Shown piece after piece: positions 45,959 through 56,300 of a stretch of DNA of 64,000 nt. A model generated the notes under the pieces. The model was given only the letters and a program-made list of their open reading frames with translations, had not been told where the DNA came from and searched no databases. Where the stretch lies: positions 1,541,001-1,605,000 of the forward strand of contig NC_041785.1 of assembly GCF_900090045.1 (NCBI RefSeq), read 5' to 3'. This DNA comes from Plasmodium malariae (Eukaryota; Apicomplexa; Aconoidasida; Haemosporida; Plasmodiidae). The first letter of the stretch is position 1. Each line of letters begins with the position of its first letter. The translations under genes and the position numbers were made by a program.

Positions 45959-46249
45959 CTGCGTTTGGAGAAGCGGAAAAAGGAGCCCACGCGTTAATGG
46001 GAGATATGTGCATGTATAAGTGGTGTGTACGTAAGTGTGTATGTATGTATGTATGTGTGCATGTGCATGTGCGTAGATGTATGCGGGCCTGCTCGTATTT
46101 ATGTACACAGATGTACACATCTGCACGAGAGCGCGGGGACTGGGTTTTCCCAGATAGAAGAGTCTACTCGAACAAGAAAAACAGATTAAGCCAACTTAAT
46201 TATATACGACTTATCATTTTTTTTATTATTTTTTTTTTTTTAAATTAAC

Positions 46250-46416
46250 CTTGCTTATCCACCTTTTTAGCGGCATTCTGTAATAGGCCTTTTTCTAGCT
46301 GCAATAAAAAAAAAAAAAAAAAATATGAATAGTAGGAAATATACACATTTTAAAGGAATTCAAACACGTCACATTACAGCAGTTAAGACACACGGGGAAA
46401 TATGAAAAGGATACAT
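46250..46416 (-). CDS. Candidate 5' exons of the VTC gene
   Basis: Exon 46250-46298 (acceptor with long T run and TTGCAG, LEKGLLQNAAKKVDKQ, donor AAG|GTTAAT) ends with one base over. This fits the one-base need of the exon at 45958. A possible start exon is 46378-46416 (MYPFHISPCVLTA, donor GTAATG, phase 0). Neither piece restores the usual SPX N-terminal helix pattern (MKFxKxL...EWxxxYIxYxxLK), so either the SPX domain is divergent or the true first exon is elsewhere. Confidence 0.35.
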
Positions 46417-46518
46417 TATTCAAAAACGGCTCAAAAAAAAAAAAAAAAATAGAAAAGAAAAATATGCGTATGTGCTCATATATATATTATATATATATAC
46501 GTATACATTTTTCTTTTT
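46417..46518. other. Short gap between two minus-strand gene models
   Basis: Only about 100 bases separate the proposed VTC start exon from the stop of the next model, which is tight for this genome; the two models could be one gene. Confidence 0.4.
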
Positions 46519-47241
46519 TTAGGGTGTACCTTCTTTTTGTACTTTTTTCCCATCTTCAATATTTTTCTCCTTATTTTTTTGTACGACACGTAATACTTCC
46601 TGTAGTGATTTGGTATGTCCTCCATTTTTCAGTTTGGATAAGTGCTTATTCTTCTTTGGGCAAATAAAAGTATATTTATCAGTCTCTCCTGTTTTTGCTT
46701 CGACAAAAAAAATATGAACATACGTACAAGGGGAATGCTCACATATATTAATATATATGTGGCTCACACTTCGGTACGTATGTATATACATATATACACA
46801 CACCCTCGCAAGCATACACATACACTCATACAATTCTTATGCACTCAAAAACGTTGAAGAAAAACCCTACTTTATCAAAATGTTAAATTTACCGTAACGT
46901 GAATAGTAACAACAAAAATATGTTCAAGTTGTATTTTTTTTTTTTATTTTTTTTTTTTTTTTCTCTTTATATATTCACATAATCTAGTAGTACTAACTAC
47001 CATACAAATGTGTGTATAATTCCTTATTGGCTCCTTATTGTAACTTATATATTTCTTTTTAATTACAACAAAATCAACTTTTTAAATTTTATAAAAAATT
47101 GAAATAATGAATTATTTTTAAATATATATTTGAATGGAGTACGATCTTATTACTCTTTTTTTTTTTTTTTTTTTTTTAATTTTTAATTTTTACATATTCT
47201 TCTGTGCATTTTGTTCTAAGAACCGTGAGATATAGTAGCTA

Positions 47242-47274
<33 letters not shown>

Positions 47275-47366
47275 TTGAACCGGTTCAAGTATCAAATGTA
47301 TAATACCTGGAGTGATATTAAAAAATTTACAACATTAAAAAATAGTTCTTCATGCGTATTGGTCAT
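46519..47366 (-). CDS. Possible small three-exon protein (86 residues)
   Basis: Exons 47307-47366 (MTNTHEELFFNVVNFLISLQ, donor GTATTA), 47194-47215 (22 bases, NKMHRRI, donor GTAAAA) and 46519-46697 (KTGETDKYTFICPKKNKHLS... to TAA) join in phase 0, 1. The final exon is open for 59 codons and rich in Lys, with a DKYxFIxxKNKxxxxLxxGG...SLQEVL pattern. That faintly recalls a PUB/PUG domain (partner-binding fold of ubiquitin-pathway proteins); I hold this loosely. The first exon is the most convincing piece. The last exon could alternatively be spliced at GAAG|GTACAC (46525) to 46298. Function unknown. Confidence 0.4.
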
Positions 47367-47391
47367 TGTGTTTGCTCCAAGTACTCTTATG

Positions 47392-48005
47392 TATGTATGT
47401 ATGTATTTATATATATACATATGTACTTATATATATACATATGTACTTATAGATATACATATGTACTTATATATATACATATGTACTTATATATATGTAT
47501 GTTTCCTTTCGCATTAAGGCATAATACAGAATATATATGATGCACTGCTTATTTACCAAAACACATACAATACATCCCATTGTTCTTAAAAATATGAAAT
47601 TCATTTAAAAATTTGTCAATATTTTTTTTTTAATTTATTTTACCACTTATATTATATTGAACTCTTTTTTTTTTTTTTTTTTGCTAAATGTGAAGGAGCA
47701 GGAAAAATAAGTTTTTGAACAAAAGGGAAAAAATGCTTATAAAGTATGTACATAATATGGTATATCTGTTTACATATTAATATATGTATATATTCACAAG
47801 CTTACAATCATATAAATTTGTTACTCCTTTAACGGTTTTTTCCCCACATATGACAGGAATATGCATATATGTACATAAATATACAAGTTAGTAAGTGCAT
47901 AAATGTACACATTAGTAAGTACATATGTATACACGTAGTAAGTACATATGTATACACGTTAGTACATATGTATACACGTTAGTAAGTATATAGGTATACA
48001 TTTCT
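47392..48005. other. Intergenic with two ATAC/TATG tandem arrays
   Basis: Units of TTATATATATACATATGTAC (24 bp) at 47406-47500 and AGTACATATGTATACACGTT at 47890-48000. Otherwise poly-T and TA tracts. Confidence 0.75.
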
Positions 48006-48209
48006 TCACCTAACGTATTTTACAAATTTTTGAAAACCTTTTTCAAAATTTTGGTCAAACAAAATAAAAACACCATGGGTATACTTAACACTCCTTTTTT
48101 TTTTAAATGACATGTATATACATAGTATTATATAAATTACGAAAAAGAAAAATAGAGGATATAATATAGCTAGGAGTGGAAACCCTAATAGGATAAATTT
48201 TAAGGACAT
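48006..48209 (-). CDS. Possible small transmembrane protein (67 residues)
   Basis: One long hydrophobic helix pair (MSLKFILLGFPLLAILYPLF...) is followed by a basic, mixed tail (FKKKRSVKYTHGVFILFDQN...KYVR). An acceptor-like CTTCGTTAG lies nine bases before the ATG, and a stronger one (T run and TTTGCAG) at about 48302, so upstream exons are possible. Two other frames are also open in 48103-48312. No family recognised; a chance open frame in T-rich DNA is a real alternative. Confidence 0.3.
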   Translation of the reverse strand: MSLKFILLGFPLLAILYPLFFFFVIYIILCIYMSFKKKRSVKYTHGVFILFDQNFEKGFQKFVKYVR

Positions 48210-48539
48210 AAGTAGTAAAAGCTAACGAAGAAATAAACAAAGTGATAGGACAAGGGATAATAAGGAACAAAAGGCACGAAGTAGTAAAACGCAAAATCTG
48301 CAAAGGCTGCACAAAAAAAAAAAAAAAAAAAAAAAGACTTTTATTTTGAAGTCATATAGAAAATGTCGAAAAATGCAACCATTTCCCGACACATGACTAA
48401 TAGGAAGTTGATATGAATTTTTTTTTTTTTTTTTTTTTTTTCTTCAATTACCATTTTATATTTAATTTCTTTTCCTTCTTCTCATGTTGTATAAATTATA
48501 TTATAACTCTCTGTCCCCACTTCTTTTTTTATCAACAAA
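48210..48539. other. Divergent upstream region of the CDKAL1-like gene
   Basis: Poly-A (48311-48336) and poly-T (48419-48441) tracts around a short less AT-rich stretch (48361-48415) that is open on both strands. Nothing definite. Confidence 0.45.
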
Positions 48540-51199
48540 ATGAACAATAAAATAAAAATTATTAGTTGTTTCTGTCTTGCCGCTTCGGGCACGTACTACC
48601 TTTATGTACATAAAAGGGGGAAGCTCATGTACATGTTAAAATGTATTTTATTTTTAAACAATGGGAAGAAGGACGGATCGACTGAAAGAACTTTGCTTGT
48701 AAACAATGAGAAGAACGATGGAAAGTCTACCTGTAGTGAAAATGTTATTTTAAATGAAAGTACATCTATTGTAAGTACAGACAATGAATCTAATTTTATA
48801 GGTGAACATAATATTATTAATGATGGAAAAATAGTGCTAAAAGATTTAAGTGGGAACAGTTTAGATAAGAACATTTTACATGATGATGGTTTGGATAACA
48901 ACGACATAAGCACGAATAAGAGATGTTTTTCAGAGGATGATGGAAGTACACTGACAGACGTAGAGGATATTAGTAATATAAACGATAGAAGAAGTTTTAA
49001 TGTGGTTCAAATAAAAAAAAAAAAAAAAAGCATGCGTAATAACTGCGGTAATAACGGCAGTAATAGTGGCAGTAATAGCAGTAGTAGTCGTCGTAGTAAT
49101 AGGAAGAGCGGTACAAATTTTAGAAGACATGAAAAGGGAGAGGACTCAAGGGAAAATAGATGTATAGTGGGGAAATACGATGAAGAGAAAGAGGAAGAAG
49201 AATATAGGGAGAGGAAAAAAAAAAAAAAAAAAAAAAAAACGTAGAAGATGATAAAGGGGAAGATGACACGTCCAACCCGTTAAACATTTCCACCCCTTTT
49301 AACGAGAGCAGGGTGATACTTCCAGAAAATTATAAAATATATTTTAAATCGTTTGGATGCGCTCATAACAGTTCGGATTCGGAATTTATGATGGGGCTAT
49401 TAAGTAATTACGGTTTTCAGTTTGTTAAAAATATTGAGGACTGCAATATTTGTATCATCAATAGTTGCACAGTGAAGAACCCAAGTGAAGAAAGTATGAA
49501 AACGATTATTAATTATGTAAATAAGTTAAACAGGTTGAATAGTAGTGATACCAATATGGGGAGTGTAAACAAACAAAAAGCGCACAAAAAAAAGCAACAA
49601 GGAACACAAAAAGGAGAACAAAAAGGAGAACAAAAAGAACAAAAAAAAAAAAAAAAAAAAATAGACGAATTGAAGTATGGAAGTGAAGGACATTTAGAAT
49701 ACTTGTCGACCTCATCCTCGGGGTTATCCGATTTTCCTGAATTTTCCAACTTTTTGGGTGTTTCAAATTTTGACAAAATTTCGGATGATAAGAAAGGTGA
49801 AAGTGAAAAAATGAGGAGCACTTGTGGAGGTGAAAAGAATGATGGCATATATACTGAGAAAATCAACAAGGAAGAATGTTTATGTACTATGAAAAAGGAG
49901 GACACAGACAAAGCAAATGATTTAATTTGCCATGATAGAGGAAATAAACTGTTTGGAAAAAATGAAGAGAGGAAGGAAGACACTAACATGTGTGGAATTA
50001 GTTTATTGGTGGAAGGTGAAAAAGAAAACAAGCTGATTGATAAGCGGCATACCGCTAATAAGCGGAACAATAACGAGATAGCACAAAACTGCTCACCCTG
50101 GAGAGATATTAAAATAATCGTGTGTGGATGCGTTCCGCAGGCCGAAAAAGACATGGAGATATTTGAAAACATTTCGCTAGTTGGCGTTAATAATATTGAC
50201 AAGATAGTGGATGTTGTAGAGAATGTAATTAAAGGTTATCATGTCAAATATTTGAAACAATCGAAAAAAATGACTTCATTAAATCTTCCTAAGATAAGAA
50301 AAAATAAATATATTGAAATAATAAATATTAATAATGGGTGTTTAGGAAATTGCACATATTGTAAAACAAAATTTGCAAGAGGAGATTTAGTTAGTTACAA
50401 TATAAGTGATATTGTTAATAGAATAAAATATGTATGTAGTGAAGAAAATATAAAAGAAATATGGTTAACGTCGGAAGACACAGGTGCATACGGTATAGAC
50501 CTAGACCTAAATATTGCCATTTTGTTAAAACAAATTTTAGAGTGCGTTGAACATGGAGATGTAATGATACGACTGGGTATGACTAACCCGCCTTATATTT
50601 TAAAACATGTTAAAGATATATGTAATTTATTAAAACATAAAAATATGTATGAATTTATTCATATTCCTGTTCAAAGTGCTAGTAATAATGTTTTAAAAAA
50701 TATGAACAGGGAGTATAATATTGAAGATTTCATATATGTAGTAGAAAATTTACGCAAACATGTACCTAATATAACTATCTCAACAGATATTATATGTGGA
50801 TTTCCTTATGAGACTGTAGATGATCATAATGAAACTATTCATTTAATTAAAAAATATAAATTTCCTATTTTAAACATCTCACAGTTTTATCCTAGGAAAG
50901 GTACTGTAGCATATAATATGAAAAAAATTAATACAAAAATTGTTAAAAATAGATCTAGAGAAGTAACTGATGTTTTTCTTTCTTATAAGAATAATTATGA
51001 TTTCTTACAAGGGACTATACAAAATGTTTTGTTTACTGAACTGTCATCTAAAAGTGAGCATATAATAGGACATACAAAACAGTATGTCAAGGTATTGCTA
51101 TCAAATAAAGAAAATCAAAATATTCATTTATTAGGTCATTTCACTTCTTGCAAAATTGTTTCAACGCACAAATGGCATGTAGTTGCACAGTTAGTATGA
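48540..51199 (+). CDS. CDKAL1: CDKAL1-like tRNA methylthiotransferase (frame broken in poly-A)
   Basis: Two frames form one gene: 48540-49241 in the first and about 49240-51199 in another, meeting in 25 consecutive A residues (49215-49239). Adding one A restores a single protein of about 886 residues. The enzyme converts t6A37 of tRNA-Lys to ms2t6A, needing two 4Fe-4S clusters and S-adenosylmethionine. The N-terminal cluster domain shows FKSFGCAHNSSDSEF, IINSCTVKNPSEE and VCGCVPQAE, giving its three Cys. The radical-SAM CX3CX2C is NNGCLGNCTYCKTKFARG. EIWLTSEDTGAYG, RLGMTNPPYIL, FIHIPVQSAS and STDIICGFPYET follow, all typical of CDKAL1 rather than CDK5RAP1. A TRAM-like tail ends it. An N-terminal hydrophobic segment (ISCFCLAASGTYYLY) suggests membrane anchoring, whereas animal CDKAL1 is tail-anchored. 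A Lys/Asn/Glu insert of about 200 residues splits the cluster domain. Confidence 0.9.
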
Positions 51200-51857
51200 T
51201 ATACAAGGGAGCAGCATTTCGGCCTTGTGCACCTCGCCCCAGATGGGTTATTCCGTAGAAGCTTTTGTTGCTTCGTGCTCCTTTTTATCTGTACCTGAGC
51301 GTGTGTACCTGTATATGTGACAGTTACACCCATACGTGTGTGCTATTCTCTGACTTATTAGATTTCTACGTATTTGTGTTTTTGCTCCTTTCCCATAAAT
51401 TTTAGTTTAATACAAACATCTCTGATTACATGTTTGTGTATGCATTTTTTGCGGGCACTCAGTTATGTATTAATTTGAACTTTTATTTATGAATCATTCA
51501 GTCTGTTTTTTTTTTTTTTTTCTCCTTACTTTTTCCTTCCTAATATTTACAATAATATGCTGTATTTATGTAATTTTCACTTTTTTTTTTTTTTTTTTTT
51601 TTGAAATCAAACCTACTGTCTTACCCTTTGTTGTTATGAAAACACGATGGTACTACTTTTTAAGCATCTTTGTTTGTGCCAGTTTTATATGCCATTTTAT
51701 GCGACATGTCCTATCATATTTTACCTTGCTCTTAACATTACGTTTAATACTTTTTTTTTTTTTTTCTTAACCCCTTTTTAAATAAATATTTGTTGATAAA
51801 CTTTTGTTTTTATTAGACATTTTATTAATTACAAAAAAAAATAAGATTGTTATGACA

Positions 51858-51894
<37 letters not shown>

Positions 51895-52200
51895 TTTAAG
51901 ACGAAGAAAATAAATGAAACATAAAAGTCTAATTCATTTTTTTTTTTTTTTTTTTGGACACAAAATTTGGTCTATAAGTGTAGTACCTTCTTTATTTTTT
52001 TACTTTTTTTGTTTTATCCTTTATTTATATCATTTTTTTTTATGTTATATTCTGGCTTAACAAAATGTTTTGTATTTATCATAAGTGCACAAATAAAAGG
52101 TGAAGGACATTTATAAGAAATAAATAAGAGTAAACGAAAACAAACAAACCCACTAAATACAAATTTTTTGAGCTTGCTTATGTGCATATATGCCCAGTGA
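51200..52200. other. Intergenic, poly-T rich
   Basis: 3' flank of the CDKAL1-like gene. A 44-codon hydrophobic frame (MKTRWYYFLSIFVCASFICH) at 51638-51770 is possible but has no supporting signal. A minus-strand open stretch at 52014-52200 looks weakly coding. Confidence 0.5.
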
Positions 52201-52791
52201 TCAAGCATAAGGGAAACGCCGCATTAGCTTCAGTCTACTTTCTGTATGTAAGTTGGTGCATTTATAAATATATGTATGTTCTCATGTTTGTATGTTTGCA
52301 TGTTCGCATGTTTGCATGTGTGTGTTTTTTTTTTTTTTTTTAATGTATGAACATGTTCAGGTGAAATAGATTGCACTGGAAAAATATATTCATGTGACCT
52401 TTGAGGAAAAAGTGCACTTCATTCTTACCACGTAGGCAAATATTACTATGTATTATGAAAAAAGAAAAAAAATAAATAAATAAAATAAAATAAATAAAAT
52501 AAAATAAAATAAATAAAATAAAATAAAATAAATTAATAGGGTCATATATTTATTTTCTTACGAAGGAAAAGTTGATAAAAGTATTCCCACATCAGCAGCG
52601 TCTTATTTTTTTTTTTTTTTTTTAAACGCACAAAAATTTTATTAACCTTTTGAGCGATAGTAAGGTTGTCTGTGCGTATACACATAACTATAAGCATACA
52701 AACATACATGCATACATACGCCCAAACGAATGTAATAACACACCAACATAAGTTACGTACATGTACGCAACTGTAAACGCACACTTTGAGC
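52201..52791 (-). CDS. Possible small spliced basic protein
   Basis: Exons 52767-52791 (AQSVRLQL), 52562-52669 (NLTIAQKVNKIFVRL, six Lys/Asn codons from an A run, then TLLMWEYFYQLFL) and 52201-52241 (SRLKLMRRFPYA, then TGA) join in phase 1, 1. The middle donor is a good GTAAGA, and acceptors are GCACAG and CATACAG. The first exon and start codon remain uncertain; an ATG at about 52842 would need a 42-base intron. The short basic product with aromatic and Arg/Lys clusters resembles a small mitochondrial or ribosomal protein, but no family is recognised. Confidence 0.4.
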
Positions 52792-53129
52792 CTATTCAAG
52801 TAAAATGTGCGACAAAAAAGAAAAAAATTAAACATGACTCATTATTAAGGCAAAGGCACCTTTTTTTTTACTTATCGTTTTTAAATCGAGATTAAATTTT
52901 AAGAATTGTACATACTTTTGTGCTCTATAACAAGTTTTGGTTTTTTGTGCATTTTACTATTCATGTACTCCATTTGTTAAATCAACAATTCATATATGAT
53001 TTATTTCCTTTTTCGCCTGTTAATTTTTTTTTTTTTTTTTTTTTTTTCAATTGATATTGAAAAGGAAAACGTTAATAATGTACCCATGCTTACAAAGACA
53101 GCAAAAAAATGCGCCAAATGTAAAGACAC

Positions 53130-53166
<37 letters not shown>

Positions 53167-53323
53167 AATATGCCTGTGTTAGATTTTTTCTTTTTTCTTT
53201 TTTTTTTCTTGGATGTTTCCTCAATTCCCTTATACTGATAATATAATACCATATTTATTACAATACATTTTTTCAGTTATTGTTTATTTTACCATATTTG
53301 TTTAAAAAAGAGTCAAAATAATT
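52792..53323. other. Upstream region of the 1684-residue gene
   Basis: TA run at 53130-53162 and poly-T tracts. No coding stretch recognised. Confidence 0.6.
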
Positions 53324-56300
53324 ATGAACTGGGTTGACAAAATAGACTTTAAGAGAGTAAAAAGTTCATGCCTAGAAGGCGAGTTGAAAATAAAGAACGT
53401 AGGAAATATGAATGCAAAACTGAATGCAAAAAATGGCGAAATGTTTAACAAAATTAAAAGGACAACGAATGTGGGAAGCTGTACCGGAAGTATGAATTCC
53501 CTGTCAAGTGGCCCAAGGGTCAGTGAGGAAAACGGTAAAAATGAAAGAAAAGGTAAATATGTTGAAAACAGTCAAAATGACAAAAATAGCAATTATGACA
53601 AAAATAGCGATAATGACAGAAATAGCGATAATGACAGAAATAGCGATAATGACAGAAATAGCGATAATGACGAAGAAAATTTTGAAAATCTTGGAGTTCC
53701 CCCAACAAAGGAAACCGAGGAAGACGATATAGAAGTACACCTCGCTCATAAAGAGAAAGAGAACCCCCTTATAAAAGAAGAAGCGGGAGGTAAAAGTAAA
53801 ATGTCAATATTTTTCAGCATGACAAAAGATGCTTATAAATCGTTTAATTTGGACAAACTGTTTTTATGTAACAACAACATTAACGAGTTTTTCAATGACA
53901 AACTTACAGATATTCATGTTGGTGACTATTCAGGTGATTTCAAAAAATTATGTACAAATGCAGGAGAAAATATAGAGAATGTTATAAAAGATAAAAATAG
54001 CATAGTGAAAATAATAAAAAAAAACTTAGGAAAGAAAAACTCATACATACTAGAAAACATTTACAACTCCTTTAAAGGTACTATAAACGATTTTATCGAT
54101 GTTTATATAGAACAAGAAAATGAAGATGTGGAATCTATGTACACCAAAATATATGACACACATAAAAATTTTAGTAGTACCCATGAAATGCATCTACGTA
54201 AGGAAAAGAATAAATTAGAAGACGGAAATACAATACATGAACACGACAGTGGAAAAAAATATAATATAGACAAAGATATATTCAGAAGGAAGGGGAAAGA
54301 AGAAATTAATAATAATAATGTCTATTTCAGTAGGGATGGAAGTAAGAAAAAGGAATATCCCCACGTTAGTAAAAGTAGTAGTACGCATATAGGGGAAAAC
54401 ACTTCTCCTTACAGATCAAATGGAGTATTTGAAAACAAACATGACAGCATAAATATTGATAAGGATCTTTCATTATACGAAAGTAAACTATTAGAAAGGT
54501 ATGATCATGATACGACTTCTTATCCTTATAATGACGAATTAAAGGGGGAAAACAATTTAAATTTAAAAAAAAAAAATTATTTATCCTATGGGCTGAGTAA
54601 AAAGCCTGAACAAATCAACCATATGGACTATCCGGATAAAGTCGAATATGCAAACATAATTTTTGACTACTTATACAATCAAAGGGATATGAAGATGTGC
54701 GATTATGATGATAAGCAGGGGCTAGAAAAGAAGCGGCCATCAGAAGGGAAAAGCGAAAAAGATGGAAAAAGAGAAAAAGATGGAAAAAGAGAAAAAGATG
54801 GAAAAAGAGAAAAAGATGGAAGTTGCAGAAAAGACGAAAAAGACGGAAAAATCATTGCCGTTCAGGTGAATGATAAGAACGTGTTCGATATATCCCCTCT
54901 AACGGAAAAATATAAATACCGATCAAACATAATACTTACTATAAATAAGATTAAGAATATAGAAAAGATAATCGAAATTAATGTAAGCATCCCGGATGTT
55001 CAACTAAAAATACCTGGTATGAGAATAGAAAACGTGGTATTACCGTACAAGTGTTCCAACGAAATGTTGACAATACAAATAAAGACGTTAGGGGAACGTG
55101 AAGGGAGTGAAATAGATGAAGGAATTGAAGTTGAAGAAAAGGGCAAAGAAGGTAAGGATGGAAATTATGAAACCAAATCTAAAGGGGAAAAATACATTAA
55201 AATGGACGGTAATAAATATAACAAAATAATTGATTATAGAATGAAAAAAAAAAATGTGAGCAATTTCTACAATGAGGCACAGGAAACAGGGGATAGAAAA
55301 AAAGAAGTGGAGTCTTCTATATTAAAGTGCTACTACGTATTCATACCTCTAGCCAATATTAAGGAAGAGATCATAAATAAAAGATTAATTTTAATAACGT
55401 CTAAATATAAGGAAATATATGAAAAGGAAAGATTGTTACCAGAAACGATATATTTAATTGAAAGTAAAGACATCATTTCGATGGGTGAAAAGCATATGTA
55501 CATTTCGATAAAGAAATGTGTGCATGGGATTCATTACTACCCTGGTGGTGGTACTCCTGATGGTATTCAGAGCCTTAGTCGCTACCGCAGTCATAGTGGT
55601 GGTGATGAAAACGGAGTGGTACATGATTTGTACAAAAAAATCATGTCGAGCGAGCACAAATCGAATGATACATTTAAGCCTACATACGTTAGTTTGTATA
55701 ATGATGAAGTAGACAGAGAAATTGGTAAAATTATGAATGAGTTTAATCTAGTTGATAAAATAAAAATTGTAAAATTAGAAGAAAAAGGACGCTACTTAAT
55801 TAACAATTCACATTTCGAATTCTTTTTTAGTAAAGAGAATATATTCCTTTGTAGTATTCATAATAATTGTAGAAATATTGAACAAGCAAGTAGTGTATTT
55901 AATTTTATTTCCAACAGTTTTATTGCTGTAAAAAGTGTCATTGATTTCTTTCCTTTGAATATCCTTCCACTAATACAAGATGTTCATTACTTTTCTTTTA
56001 TAGAGAAAAATAATTTTTTAAAATTAAAATTTATATTACACTTTCTAGCTATAACTGAAAGTATATGCATTCATTTGTGCTCTCTGTTAAACATAAACAC
56101 AGAGGGGACATATGCCCTCTTTCAAAATTATCTTAAATCTGTCCAAATAAGCGACGAAAATAAAAAAAAAAATTATTTCACATTTTTATATACGTCTAAT
56201 AGGGGGAAACAGGAGGGAGGTTCCAACTTGTTCAACTATGATAAGCCGTTCATCTTTCGATTTCAGGGAGTAATCGGTGGGGAGGTATGCGGTGGGAGTG

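Noticed and set aside
47272..47517. Plus-strand frame MYNTWSDIKKFTTLKNSSSC
   Set aside because: Opposite the proposed first exon at 47307-47366; it runs into an ATAC repeat, and its ATG lies in the middle of the stretch.
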